Shown here: positions 1 through 12,353 of the stretch, in pieces
How positions within the stretch are numbered: position 1 is the first letter of the stretch
How the letters are laid out: every line of letters begins with the position of its first letter
From: Liopterus haemorrhoidalis
Lineage: Eukaryota; Arthropoda; Insecta; Coleoptera; Dytiscidae
Length of the DNA: 64,000 bases
NCBI GenBank assembly: GCA_963971575.1
Contig: OZ020616.1
Location: 59,550,525 to 59,614,524 of the forward strand
Direction of reading: 5' to 3'
The notes under the pieces: generated by a model
Database searches by the model: none
What the model was told of the DNA's origin: nothing
What the model saw: only the letters and a program-made list of their open reading frames with translations
Made by a program: the position numbers and the translations under genes

Positions 1-2816
1 AACCCTCTATAGCAGCGGTTCTTAAACTAGGGTCCGCGAAACAATTTTGACATTAACTTTACATCCCCCAACTTTTATTCAAATAACTCATTTAATAAAA
101 ATCCTACATGGTCAAGACTTTTTGTATTTGTTATTATCTAACTAGTTATTAACATAACTAAACAATAATTAGTAAAAATTTAATTATTTTTATTCAACTG
201 CAAATTATTTACAGAAAACATATTATAATAAGATATATTTTGACCAATATTTGACCAAGAAATGTTTGTATGAGTTTAACGTATTATAATTTGTAACTTT
301 TAATTCTTTTCACTACTATTTTTATTAATTTTATGTTTTTTATTCTATATGCTAATAAAAATGTTCATCTCTATAAGCGATTCACTTTTGTAAGAACAAA
401 CTAAGAGGGAATTTTGTTTTCAATAGTTTGCACCTTTGAAGCTGTATGTCATGTTGGTATTAAAAAATGTCACTTTTTTAAAATGTCGATCCATTTGACA
501 GATGTCATAATGAAAAATGATATCTTAATTATAATGATCATAACCTTATCAACCTAAAGTCGGTTTTACAGCCTAAGGAATATTTTTAATTGACATTTAA
601 AGTCAGTAACACACCATAAAAGTAACCAAAATAACCAGATCTAGTGTGTTCTTACAAAAGTGAACAGCTTATATAAATACGCAAGAACATTTATTAAAAT
701 AACCAGCGATACATTTTTATCAATATTTATTCGCTTCAAGAGCTCTAATTTGCTACCTCAAAATAAATTTTTAACTAATTGTTTTCAATGACATCAAAAA
801 TTTGATATTTTTCAAAAAAATAAACTTACCAAAAATTCCTGTTGAACTATTTTGGTTTGTACCATTGTAAATTACTCTGAATTTGTCAGATCTTTATGCC
901 CACCCTTCTAGGAAACAAGATACAAACAGACCAATTCTGTAACTCAGTTACTATGATCATAGTAACTAAATATGTCACTATGAGCAAGGTCAGTTACTAT
1001 CATGAATGAAAGTCATTATACATTTTATAATATTTTATCTTGTAGTAACGTTACTGCACAGTAAATTTTTACAGAGTTGATCTGTATAGCTTTTTATTTT
1101 TCTACATTTTGACAAACAAAATTTCAAAAGAGATTTTAGAACATTACTTTGTTACAAAACATAAAAGAGTAATAAAAACGAAGGCCGTACAGCAGTTTAT
1201 ATTTCTAAGTGCCCTTCAGCTTGTTCTGATCTAGATTTTTTTTTTCAATTAACACGTGGGATGACGCAATAACATCTTCAAATTTTTGTAGGAAAAGAAA
1301 GTGATTTGGGCAACGAATATCAACGCGGTTTCCATTATATATGCAGGTGACATAATGATAGACATTTCAACGAACACACACGCCAAGAAGAATAATTAAT
1401 AGTGCCTTAAGGCTATCATTACTCGCTCATAAATCAATTTAACAACGTGTCAACGCTAATTAATCAACTTGTAACGAATATACAAAAAGTTACCTTTTTT
1501 ATAAAATTTACAAGACATAGTTTTTTCTGAACCAGCGATTCTTCAACTGGGGTCTGAGCAGGCGTGCACCATGGACGAAGGGGGGGGGGACTTACGGGCC
1601 TGAGTGGCCTTTAGGCGGTGTAGGTCAAGGTTGCTGACTTACGGTTTTGGGAATTAAAGAATGTGCAGAGTGTTGCGTGTTTGTCAACATAAGTTTTGAA
1701 CTACATTCTAATGTGTTGATAAACATTATTCAATTGTGCTAACTATGGTCTTTAATTGCTGCCAACAATTACACAAATGAATAATGTTTCCAAAACAATT
1801 GAGGTAGGACCTGACTCATAGTGTCCTGGTTAACAGTTATAAAGGGCACATTCGATTTGACGCTCCGAGCGTTCCGAGCACGTTCTGTACACTCAAACGT
1901 GTTCGATTTGACGCTCGGAGTACACTCAATTGCATTCGTTTTGCGATCGAGCGAGCATTTAGAGTGCGCTCTACATGTTCGGGGTTTTAAGACCGAGCAT
2001 ATGGAGTATGACTTAAAAAAGTGGGGGAACGGCGGGAAAGAAATGAAAGTTTAAAATTAAATTATAAATAAAATAAAAATAATAGCCTTAGACAAATAAC
2101 AATAGACAAATAATATTGTTATTTGTCTATAGCTACAGAGTACGGCCATTTTATGTAATTGTGACGTCCTGTAAACAGCAAATAAATTATTAAAATACAC
2201 CGTGCATAAAATTAAAATGGAAAAAATTCATTAAATTAATTCATTAATTATTATTTAATTTTATTTCTTCATCATTGAAAAAAATCAAGGAAAAACCGAG
2301 ATATATAATTTTGATTCATGACTGACGTGAATTAATCTGACAGTAAAAACGCCGCCTAAAATTGTAGGGTTAGATTTTATAAACATTACGTCACAAGAAC
2401 GCTCGCTCCGTTAGTGCTCTATTCATGACGTCACCATCAACTGTTCGCTCAGCGCTCGCTCTACTCTGTACAACTCGAATGCACCCAAAATGGTCTTAGG
2501 GAATAGAGTCGTGGTTAGTCATTCTTGGTCAACAACGAAACTTACATCAGGTTCTAAACGGACAACACCAGCAGCCATTTTGACCAACAATTGCATTCTG
2601 ATGCACATTAATATTATATAATAAATTTTCCGTTCTTGAATTCACCCCGTGACAATATAATCAAAAGTGTTTCATGAAATTGAAAAAGGCTAAGAATCAC
2701 TGGCTTACTAGCTACTTGTGAAACAGTAAAATATGTGAACATACACACTAAACAAATTTTTTAAATTGAAAAAAAGCCTTTTAGTTTGTATTTATACTTG
2801 TTTTGTTTTGTTTTAG
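1..2816. other. AT-rich gene-free stretch upstream of the visible serpin exons
   Basis: I find no convincing coding exon here. A hAT-like terminus (CAGCGGTTCTTAAACTAGGG) begins near 12, a similar one (CAGCGATTCTTCAACTGGGG) near 1533, and an inverted partner (AAGAATCACTG) ends near 2701, so much of the block is probably decayed hAT-type transposon. The open frame at 1821-2054 lies over an internally repetitive patch (TTCGATTTGACGCTC occurs twice) and does not look like a protein. The serpin must have an upstream exon with its start codon and signal peptide, but I cannot place it here; it may lie before the window. Confidence 0.5.
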
Positions 2817-5800
2817 CATTCGTCTAAAGAGAGTTCGGCAAATCTGCTGCTATGTCCGTTGAGCGTGCAGATGACACTGTCATTGATGATGGCTGGGGCG
2901 GAGGGCCGCACCCTGCAGGAGATGGCGGTGGCGCTGTCCCTGCCCAAGGACAAGAGGGCGGTCAGGAACTTCTTCTCCGGGCTGACCGCTGAGCTGAACG
3001 CCACCCATACAGAGCTGCTCATCGCCAATAAACTGTACGCCAGGAAGAACTTTAGGGTCAGCCCTGAATTTAGGGATATCGCCACTGATTTTAATGCCGA
3101 TGTTGATACTACAGATTTTACCAGAAGGTATGGATTATTTTATTTTTATATTTTTACCGACCGTCAACATATATAAGGGAGGTATTGTGATCGTATCGAT
3201 TTTGACATTTCGAGATTTCGATGGATCTCCACGAATTGAGGTCCCTACATAACGTTTTGACTATTTTTAGCATGATGTCTGTCGGTCTGTCTGTCCGTCC
3301 GTCCCTCTGTCTGTCTGTTTGTCTGTCCGTCCGTCTGTCTGTTTGTCTGTATACACGTGCAGAGCAAATTCGGCTAAAAGGATTTTTATGAAACTGCATA
3401 TTTAAGCTTTTGACATCAATGACACGAGTTGATCAACTTTTGGTAAAAATCGGTTGACTAGAAATGGGAGTTTACTCGTGTCGATTTTAAATTTTTTGCT
3501 AATATTTACCAACAGAAAAATATTTCGAAAAAATTTATTTAACAAAAGTTGCTATAAATACAATAACTAATAACTTTTATTTGATACGTTTTTTGATAAA
3601 ACGAAAAATTTCGAAAATATTTGTAAATTTTTTTTTTAAATTTTACACCACAGGACCGTCTTCATTGGCCACCACAGGACCGACCGCCATCACAAAGTAC
3701 TTGTATAAAATACCTACATTCTAGCAGCAGAGTAGAAATAACTTGGCCTAACATTTTCTAACAGAGATATTATTTATCATGACCATGGAAACGTTGCATA
3801 TAAGTATGAAAAAATAGATACTAAGAAAAAAAAATCATTTTTTTTTTCGGACGGACAGATAGACAGACAGACAGACGGACAGACAGACCGACAGGCATTA
3901 TGCTAAAAATAGTCAAAACGTTATGTAGGGACCTCAATTCGTGGAGATCCATCGAAATGTCAAAATCGGTATGATCACAATACCTCCCTTTTATATGTTG
4001 GCGGTCGGTAAAAATTAAATGATAGTTCTTAGTACACAAATTAACGATTAAAACTGATTATCAAACTGTTGATTTTGATGTTCTGTTGGCTTCTTATATT
4101 TATTAAATACTTACAAAAACCTTATGTAAAAATTCATACTTTTAAAAATTAATTTTATTTACAGCAATTACGCCGCTAAAAAAATCAACGAGTGGGTTTC
4201 TTTAAGAACTAAAAACAGGATTTCGAATATAGTCTCACCGTCTGATTTAAATCTGAATACCCAGATGGTTTTAGTGAATGCCCTTTATTTCAATGGTAAG
4301 TGGTCGAAGGCCTTCGATCCCCGGAACACGAGCCCTGAGTACTTCTATTCGACCAATGGGCCGCAGGCTGTGCCCATGATGCACAATAAATTCAAAATAA
4401 GGTACGCGGATATCGGGGAATTGGGTTGTACTTTGGCAGAAATACCGTACAGAGGACAGGAGTTTGCGATGTACATAGCCCTTCCAAAGTGGCAGGACGG
4501 TCTAAAAGACCTCGAGAATCAAATCAACATGCTCTTGGAGACGGCTAGAAATGAACTGTACACTGCGGAGGTCAATATGACGCTACCAAAATTCACTATG
4601 GAAGATAAGACCCTTTATAACAGTATATTGCAAAAGGTTGGTTTAATTATTTTATTTAAGCAGAAACTTTGTAACTGGTTTGTGTTTTTATTAATTGTGC
4701 ATGTTTCTTTTTCCATTTATTTCGTTACTTATTGCATACAATAATTTTTCTACAGCCATTCAAAATTTTGCAAAAAACGAGTCAAATGAACTGACCATAC
4801 AATCGATTTTTCCTTTGCCAATTTTCTCTAAAATGTGAATTTCGTCCAAAAATAAACAAACAAAAAGATGACCCAAATTTTGAAAACCACTGAATTTTTT
4901 TATTTTTCATATTAATCCAGAAGTTGTGTAGCTGCCATAGAGAAAAAAATATTTTAATTGTAGTTCAATAATAGAATATCACAGTACGTGTTTTTTTCTC
5001 TCTGGCACAACTTCTGTATTAATATGAAAAATAAAAAAAAGTTGTTTTCAAAATTTGTGGCGTCTTTTTGTTTGTATATTTTTGGACGAAATTCACATTT
5101 TAGAGAAAATTGGCAAAGAAAATTGCATTCTACGTCACCATGCTGTCTTTTAAATTGTGCTGGACATTTACCTAACACCCTGTATATCAAAATATTTATA
5201 TGTCAGATAACCTAAAAAATATATAACTGCATAAAAACGAAATTACTTAAATTCTGCATAATATCTATGCCAAGAATATAAATGAATGTCTAAATATGTA
5301 AATAATAACAAAATATACCCTGGAAATAAATTATATTTCGATGTACGATGATAATGATATTATCTGTCTCATTTTGTAATACGGAACTAACAGGAAAAGT
5401 TCATTTTTTATGTTGTATATTGACAATACATTTATAATATTATCATAGTATTGGTTCACACGGATACGCTAAAGTCTGTTTACACCACAACAGTCACCAA
5501 AGTAACCAGATCTAGTTTTGTATTACAAATTGAGACAGATATATATATTAATTTATTCAAATGCACGTCACTGAATATCAGTCAACGTGGATTAAAACAA
5601 TTTTTGTACATTGTAATAGTGATGATGTTCTAAACCAATCAGAAACAAGGATAACCGGTTTCTATCTTCTTACATACTGTATTCCTGCGTGACACATTGT
5701 TATTGGCCAACCTAATTTTAGTGAATTTTTTGACTAATTTTGTAATTTTTAGTTGGATATGCGTGAAGCATTTGGTGATCGTGCAGACTTCAGACTGATT

Positions 5801-8514
5801 GGTGCTCAGAGAGAGAGACTGTCCATCAGCAAGGTTGTCAGTAAAACGTTCATGGAAGTATCTGAAGAGGGTACTGTTGCAGCGGCCGCATCGGCAGGTA
5901 ACCGTTCACTTTCCGATAACTGTCTGTTTTTCCCCGCTCGGCCACTTCTCAACTAATAATGTTGTTGTGATGTGCAAATATGGTATTGAACTATATTTGG
6001 AAATCTGTAATTGGAGTTGACAAGAAAGACGAACATGCCTTGTTTTAATGGGCCTCTCACTCTTATTAATTCAACACACATATTCTAGGAAAATTCTTTA
6101 CATATCGAAAAAAAATAATAATCGGAAAGAAAAAGTTTAATTTATTGGATACCTGTGTGTCGTACGGTATATATCCCCAAGCTGCTGAACCTAGAGAGCT
6201 GAAAATTAAAATGCATTTACAGGAAAAAAAAACATTTTAAATTACTATTAAACTAAAATGTGTGGTCAAACCATTGACGTCATATAAATAGACACAGCAC
6301 ACTCTATGCCGTAGCATTGTTTGTTATGAAGCCAAGACCTTGCGGAGACGAAAGGGGGATTCGCCCAGAGGAGTATAACAAGTTGCTTAATTTACATTTA
6401 TTTTATTCAGTTATTGCTAAGAAAAACGCCGGCGCTGTATTGTATTTATGATTGTTTTGTTGTCTTATTTCTTCTATTTTACTATTTTAACTTTTCATCA
6501 TCTTTCAATTTTTAATAATACAGTCGATTCCGCTTAATTGGGACACATCGGGACTTAGGCATTTTGACCCAATTAAGCGGCTGCCCCAATTAAACGAATT
6601 TCACATAAAATTAAACAATGCATATTTTTCTTTCAATAATTTTATTTTATAAACTCTTGGACAAAACTATAATTACCTATAACCAAAAAATATAAACTTT
6701 TAAGAAAAAATAATAATAAATTCCAAAATAAAATAATAAATAGGTACATACAATTTAATTCAATGCAAAATTGCGTCAAGTGTAGTCTGTCTTTTGTTTT
6801 TGTAACATTTCACTTCTACAAAATCAGCACAAGTATTCAGTGCGGCTCCCTTCATTTCCTACCTGCATAAAACAACGCTGTAATATTAAATTCTTTGTAC
6901 ATATTTTTTCTTGAGAATATGTGTAACATAATATTACTGTGATCTTAAATTTACTGTCCCAATTAAACATGTAAATTTACTGTGGGTTCCTTGGTTTGGT
7001 TTCTGTTCTTTGAGATTTGACCCAAATAAGCGGCTGCCCCAATTAAGCGGTGGCCCAATTAAGCGGAATCGTCTGTATATCCGTAAATTGCATTTTAAGA
7101 GTTGCGAACTGTATTTCAACTACGTAGTATTTTAAATACTAAAAAGTAATGTTTAATTAAAATGTTACATATAGTTTTTCATTAAAAAAAAGTATTTGTA
7201 TTCAGTACTTCGAATACATCAGAAAAATATTTGACCTAGCATTGATTATAGATATAAATCTTTATAATTTATCAGATAAATTTTAATTTATCATGGAATA
7301 AATGTAATATCTGCCCGTTTTAAATTTAGAAAGTGTCTAAAGCATTGCTATACAATATGATCGAGAAAAAAAGGTGTTTAGATAGACATGGAATTAATTT
7401 ATTTTTATATTAACAGAATTGTCGACCTAACATTTTAAATTCAGGGCCTACTAAACTTTTTTTTCTATAATATTGTATTTTAAATGTATGTAATTTAGAA
7501 ACCTACTAATTATCTTAAATATATACTAATACATTCAGGTTAAGTTAATATTATTTATGAAATTTAATTTATTAAAATTTGCAGTTTACAGTATTAAAAA
7601 AATATTTTTTTACTTTCAATTCTTATCGGCAAAACATTGATGTATGCAAACTGTACAACTCCTCGGGGCAACCCCCGTTTCCCCGCCTAGAGAGGTGTTG
7701 GCTTCATAACAACTCGTCCTTGTTCAGTCTCTATGTTATACTACTTCATTGGGCCAAATATATATTTTTATAAATGATATATTTTTTTGTAGTTGGTGCG
7801 GTGACTTTATCTATCCCAGCGCCAATTCCAAAAGTAACGATGGTCGTAGATCATCCCTTCATCTTCTTCATAGCGCACAGGAAGTCTGGGGCGCCGATCT
7901 TCATAGGGCGTGTTGTAGACCTCAGTCATATTGCTGTCATACCACAAGCGGGATATGAACCGGTACAAACCCAACAACCAGCTCGGCAACGACCTCAAGC
8001 GATCTACGAAGAACGTCCACAGGTTCAACCAGAACGTCAGCCATCTCTTGCACCAGTTCGTCAACCAGTTCGACAACAAAATCATGAACAACAGCAAAAT
8101 TACGCTCAACCACAAATAGTTTATGAAGATAGCCAGAGTTACCAACAACCAAATCTTCCACAGGTTCAACCAGGACGTCAACCAGTTCGACAATCAGTTC
8201 GTCAACCAATTCGACAACAAAATCATCAATCACAACAAAATTTCGCCCAACCACAACAAGTTTATGAGGATCCTCAGAGTTACCAACAACCAAATCTTCC
8301 ACAGGTTCAACCAGGGCGTCAACCATCTCGTCAAACAAGTTATGAACAACAAAATATCGCTCAACCATTCGCCAATCAACAAACAGTTTCTGAATATCGT
8401 GAAAATCAACCAAATTATGAACAACAAGAATATCAACAACCAGGTCGTCGACAAATACAAGTACAACAACAATCGCGCCGACCAGAAAAATATTCATTTT
8501 CTTTTAAAAAATGA
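2817..8514 (+). CDS. Serpin (serine protease inhibitor) with a long Gln/Pro/Arg-rich C-terminal tail; 5' exon missing
   Basis: A member of the serpin family, which traps serine proteases irreversibly and usually acts in extracellular fluids. Visible exons are 2817-3127, 4165-4636, 5753-5897 and 7793-8514, joined by GT/AG introns whose phases agree (0 in, then 2, 0, 1). The first begins HSSKESSANLLLCPLSVQ, typical of the helix B region, and contains GAEGRTLQEM. The second carries LVNALYFNGKW and the breach/shutter strands. The third ends with the hinge EEGTVAAAASA, the small-residue pattern of inhibitory serpins. The fourth gives the end of the reactive loop, then DHPFIFFIAH and IFIGRVVD, where most serpins stop. 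Here the frame runs on for about 197 residues. 549 codons are visible; the signal peptide and helix A exon are not. Introns 1 and 3 carry transposons. Identity as a serpin is secure; the orthologue is not assigned. Confidence 0.95.
3152..4014 (+). mobile_element. Full-length family-A repeat in serpin intron 1 (palindromic ends, TCTG microsatellites)
   Basis: The element begins TTACCGACCGTCAACATATATAAGG and ends with the inverted form TATATGTTGGCGGTCGGTAA, so it has long inverted ends. A (TCTG)n tract sits inside the left arm and a (CAGA)n tract inside the right. The centre contains the family hallmark GGCCACCACAGGACCGACC. It lies wholly inside an intron. Other copies at 17.2, 18.7, 26.8, 34.9 and 39.6 kb show it is interspersed. 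No coding capacity is seen; it is a non-autonomous element of unknown class. Confidence 0.7.
4768..5150. repeat. Fold-back repeat in serpin intron 2
   Basis: Two imperfect inverted arms (about 4796-4950 and 4985-5140) share AAAATGTGAATTTCGTCC and its complement, and TTTCATATTAATCCAGAAG against its complement, around a centre near 4967. It would form a long hairpin in the intron transcript and is probably a MITE. Confidence 0.6.
5364..5538. mobile_element. Short MITE, CTGTCTCATTTTGTAAT inverted ends (copy 1)
   Basis: Ends CTGTCTCATTTTGTAAT and ATTACAAATTGAGACAG are inverted repeats. A second copy with the same ends lies at 15599-15764. It sits in serpin intron 2. Confidence 0.65.
6262..7480. 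repeat. Dispersed repeat, copy 1 of a pair with 38337-39565
   Basis: From ATTGACGTCATATAAATAGACACAGCAC through TTAAATTCAGGG the block matches 38337-39565 closely apart from one insertion in each copy (6531-7075 here, 38483-39082 there). It is an older interspersed repeat of roughly 650 bases without its insertions. I do not recognise its class. Confidence 0.7.
6531..7075. mobile_element. TA-target DNA element with CAGTCGATTCCGCTTAATTGGG ends
   Basis: The inverted ends read CAGTCGATTCCGCTTAATTG and CAATTAAGCGGAATCGTCTG, flanked by TA on both sides, as for Tc1/mariner/pogo-type elements. The related sequence at about 39185 lacks the insertion, which confirms the borders. No transposase frame is seen. 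It sits in serpin intron 3. Confidence 0.75.
7793..8514 (+). CDS. Last serpin exon: reactive-loop end, serpin C terminus and repeat tail
   Basis: The exon follows acceptor TTTTTTTGTAG at 7792 and enters in phase 1, completing a valine. Counting the hinge from P17 Glu places P1 at Leu and P1' at Ser (sequence VTL|SIP), which would predict a chymotrypsin- or elastase-like target; this is inference. The serpin fold ends at GRVVD near 7920. The tail from 7921 to the stop at 8512-8514 is built of QQ, QP and RQ dipeptides with a 47-codon (141-nt) tandem repeat starting at 8077 and 8218 (each copy holds VYED, SYQQPNLPQVQPGRQP). It ends in RRPEKYSFSFKK. No cysteine or membrane segment is seen in the tail. 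Low-complexity CAA-rich sequence leaves the other frames open too, but only this frame continues the serpin. Confidence 0.92.
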
Positions 8515-8539
8515 AACTCATTATTTAGGCCCTTAACCT

Positions 8540-8545
8540 AATAAA
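8540..8545 (+). terminator. Poly(A) signal of the serpin gene
   Basis: AATAAA lies 26 bases after the serpin stop codon, the first such signal downstream in the sense direction. Confidence 0.6.
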
Positions 8546-10640
8546 CCAGCTTAGGAATCTACTCAAAATTAACAACCAGATCATCTAATATTACTACAAA
8601 GTTATTTCTCTGGACAAATTTGCTGAACCACAAAAAATAGCGTACAGTCAACAAGTTCGTCGATAGTTGTTTTGTCTAATTATCAGGTAAGCCGACCAGT
8701 TTTGAAAAAACAACATATCTACACTCTGTTTCAAATAAGAAGTAAGTGGATACTGCTGAGAACTGAGTACAATTTGTTTAAAAGGGTTGAAATAAACCAA
8801 TAATATAAACAATATATATTCAGAGCTCTTTCTCTCTCTCTTTGGGTACTGTTACTCTGGTTGACTTTTGTCCTGACTCACATAAGTCCTCTTGATCTGT
8901 TAATTGTCTTGCCATGTGTCCTATATTGTCCTATATATACCACTACTTGTTAAATATTCAAAGTTAAAGTTTCTTATATAAATATTATATTAATGTACTA
9001 ACAAAAGATCTTATACTACGTCGCTCAATACGTCTCCGGTCTAACTAAGAAAAACATTATTTTTTTTAGAAATTTGATTTTATTCATCAACATACTCTCC
9101 TTCAAGAGTGATACATTCATTCCAACGCACCTAAAATTAAAAAAATTAAAATTAATTAATTAATAAAATTCAGCATGCCAATCAGTAATAGTTGATTTGC
9201 CTGGTGCAGAGTCTCTATAACGCTTATAAGTCACTGTTTGGCTTCAACAGTATTTTTTTTTCTATCAAAAAACAATGTTTAATCAACACACGAAATTCCT
9301 TTTTATCCATTCTTTTTAAAATTACAAAACTGGAGTCAATAAAACCACTGTAACCTCTAAACTAATTGTCAGAATGTCATGAAATTTTCACACGTATCGT
9401 TTGATGGTTGGTACTATCCAGAAATCATATAGGTCTGTCAACAGTGTTGCCATATATATGTCAGAGCGGAGACTTATTGAGTGAAGTGTATCAAAATATT
9501 TATATAAAAAAAATACGTAACTGCATACAAAAAAAATTTTTACATTCTCAAAATTTATTCCAAGAATATAAATAAAAGTCTAAATATGTAGATCAATAAC
9601 TAATAATAACAAAATATAACTTACATAGTAATATTAATTAATTCACGACATAGATATTAATTTATTCAAACGTACGACGCTGAATATCTGTTAACACAGA
9701 ATAAAAACATTTTTTTACGTTTTAAATGGGGTGACGTTCTAAACCAATCAGAAGCAAGGTCAAACAGCTCTTATCTACATTGAATTCTTGTTTGAAATGG
9801 AGTATATTGTACGAGAAGAGTACAGCAAGAAAAGCATAAAGCTGGTTACTTTTAGATACATTTCTAGAAATTGTAATTCCTCTCGTCTAGCGATGTTAGC
9901 TGTAAATGTTCGTTTATGTCATTGTTCATCTTATCGTGTTATCATTTCTTCATTTTATAATATATTCGACCATGTTTTATGATAAATAAATTTTATTAAG
10001 AATAATCTGCATTATCTACCAAGCAAAATCGTCTACTAAACATAGGTATTTCTATTATTTCTATAAACTTCCGTGTTCTATTCAATACAGGGCTTCCGCA
10101 ACTCGTGTGCACTGCACACGGGCGGCATATTTTTGGAGCGGCAATTTTTAGGAATGTAAACATAAGTTAAATAATGTTGAAAATGATTTTATTTTTTTTT
10201 AAGCGGCTTGTTCAAGTCAACAACCGGTGGTCCGTGGGGCGAAGGTGGACCACTGAACCGCCTGACGAATAAAAAAACATCGCATCGCTTGATTTGTACC
10301 CCTGTACCCCTTTCGTCCCATCCATTATAGTAAGAACGGTTATTTGATTTTCGTATTGGAAAATGAAAAGTCTGAAGTGGAATAGTGTTGGCATCTAGCG
10401 GTGGATAACTACTATTTGCGATTCAAACTAACGTTGGCGGCGCTGCTTACGACAGTTGATGACCGACGAGAAATCGTATATGTTCAAACAATATTTCGGC
10501 AAAAAAGCACTGTATTTAAGTCACTATATTTAAAAATACGTCTTAATTCACATAAACTGCAGCACAACCCACTACATATATAATATACAAATATACGCTT
10601 ACGATCCACCAGATGTCTCACTGTTATTTTTAAAATCGCG
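8546..10640. other. Gene-free AT-rich stretch with diverged repeat copies
   Basis: Segments around 8760-9050 and 9480-9790 are diverged copies of the repeat family at 15.4-16.4 and 23.1-24.0 kb (shared CCAAGAATATAAATAAAAGTC and TTCTAAACCAATCAGAAGCAAG-type stretches). The rest is AT-rich with no supported gene; short open frames at 9788 and 10401 lack protein character. Confidence 0.55.
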
Positions 10641-11250
10641 AATCATGTGCTGCGCTGTGCAGGTGAGCGACGAGTAAACTACGGTCAAGTGCAGCGCTGT
10701 GTTGGTGAGCGACGGGCGAACCACGATCAAATGCAGTACTGTGCAGGTGAGCGACGGGTGAACTACGAGTAAATACAACGCTGTGCAGGTGAGCGACGGG
10801 TGAACTACGATCAAGTGTGGCACTGTGCAAGTGAGCGACGGATGAACTACGATCAAGTGCAGCGCTGTGTTGGTGAGCGACGGGCGAACTACGATCAAGT
10901 GCAGCGCTGTGTTGGTGAGCGACGGGTGAACTACGATCAAGTGTGGCACTGTGCAAGTGAGCGACGGATGAACTACGATCAAGTGCAGCGCTGTGTTGGT
11001 GAGCGACGGGCGAACTATGATCAAGTGCAGCGCTGTGTTGGTGAGCGACGTGTGAACTACGATCAAGTGTGGCACTGTGCAAGTGAGCGACGGATGAACT
11101 ACGATCAAGTGTGGCACTGTGCAAGTGAGCGACGGGTGAACTACGATCAAGTGTGTCGCTGTGCAGGTAAGCGATGGGTGAACTAAGATCAAGTGCAGCA
11201 CTGTGTAGATGAGCGACGGGCGAACTACGATCAAATGCTGTCATGTCTAC
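10640..11250. repeat. 42-bp minisatellite, about 14 units
   Basis: The core GTGAGCGACGGGTGAACTAC recurs about every 42 bases from about 10663 to 11209, with units alternating between GTGCAGCGCTGTGTTG and GTGTGGCACTGTGCAA variants. Because 42 is a multiple of three, all frames without a stop in the unit remain open, which explains the long repetitive open frames on both strands. Confidence 0.9.
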
Positions 11251-11644
11251 AAAATAACGCATGCTTCATTTTTGTCAGTGTCATTCAGGTGTTAGCTTGT
11301 AACATTATGAGAGACGACCACGATTTTAATATTCATTTGGTTTGTTGGATTGAGAAACAACAGTATTTTATTTACCATGCACTTAATGGTAAATAAAATA
11401 TTAGCTGCTTCTTTGTAAGAAAATTTGTTTCTGAGAGACGAAGCGCTGCATTAAGACCCATTCGATTTTTTTGGTTGGTTTTTATTATTGACATGGCTGT
11501 AAAAGTCTTTTCGCACAAATAGGAAGTCGAAAAAATGACTAATAATTTGATAGTTTTATAACTCAAAGATGGATATTCTTTTACCAAATCTAGCGATTAC
11601 CAAAATTGAGACTATGATTGCATTTTATGTCTGGACACCAGAGT

Positions 11645-12353
11645 CAGGGCCGCCCCTAGGCGGGGTAAATGGGGCACCTGCCCCAGGCCCCGCGTCTGTA
11701 AGGGCCCCGCGCTTCGACCGTCAAGTAATAAAATACATTGAAAATATTATTCCAAGTTTTATAAATAGTTGGAAAAAAATTATATTTTCATTGAATATAC
11801 AGTCTGTTCCAAACGCTTAAGCGGAACTAGATTTTGCAATCTAGTTACTTTCATCGTTTAAATCGTGCCTTTCGGCCGTTTTGTTTAAGCTTTGTAAATC
11901 ATACTTACAATAAACATTTTTTGGTTAAGGTTAATATCATTTTAAAATGTCATTTTCTTTATATTTTGATTTTTTGTGTCATTCTTAATACAAATTTCCC
12001 ATTTATTTATTTTTTTTTGTCATTAAAATATCTAAAAAAAATATTTAATTTTGACATATGTCATTCGTTTCCATGGTTTCATTGTTGGAATTTTAAATTT
12101 TGACATCCCAACATGAAAAATGAAATAACCCAAGCAAGGTCCCTTTTCGTGACAACCTAAAAGAACTAAATTCTCATTTAGTTCCGCTTAACCGTTTGGA
12201 ACAGACTGTAAGTATGTGTACTTTGTTAATAGTTAATAATATTAAAGAAAATATCGTTATTCAATATATATAGATGGGGCCCAGCAAATCCAGTTTCGGG
12301 GCCCCGCAATTCCAGTTTTGCCTCAGGCCCCGCAAATGCTAGGGGCGGCCCTG
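11645..12353. mobile_element. hAT MITE with exact 8-bp target duplication
   Basis: Terminal inverted repeats CAGGGCCGCCCCTAG and CTAGGGGCGGCCCTG are flanked by ACCAGAGT at 11637-11644 and again at 12354-12361, the 8-bp duplication expected of hAT transposition. It contains the MITE at 11800-12208 and has no transposase of its own. Confidence 0.93.
11800..12208. mobile_element. CAGTCTG-family TA-target MITE, copy 1 (nested)
   Basis: Ends CAGTCTGTTCCAAACGCTTA and TAACCGTTTGGAACAGACTG are inverted, flanked by TA on each side, as for Tc1/mariner-type elements. The whole 409 bases is largely palindromic. It lies inside the hAT MITE. Confidence 0.9.

Noticed and set aside
1821..2054. Candidate first exon of the serpin
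   Set aside because: No signal peptide, internal repeats and no donor in the phase needed to join exon 2817.
7937..8497. 186-codon minus-strand open frame, hydrophobic, over the serpin tail
   Set aside because: It is the antisense of CAA/CAG-rich codons, which read as TTG/GTT; the plus frame continues the serpin and explains it.
8123..8536. 137-codon plus frame in the same region
   Set aside because: Asn-rich frame-shifted shadow of the serpin repeat tail, with no start context or splice support.
10599..11262. Long repetitive open frames (about 210 codons) on the minus strand and 128 codons on the plus strand
   Set aside because: A 42-bp tandem repeat keeps several frames open at once; no signal peptide, domain or splice evidence.
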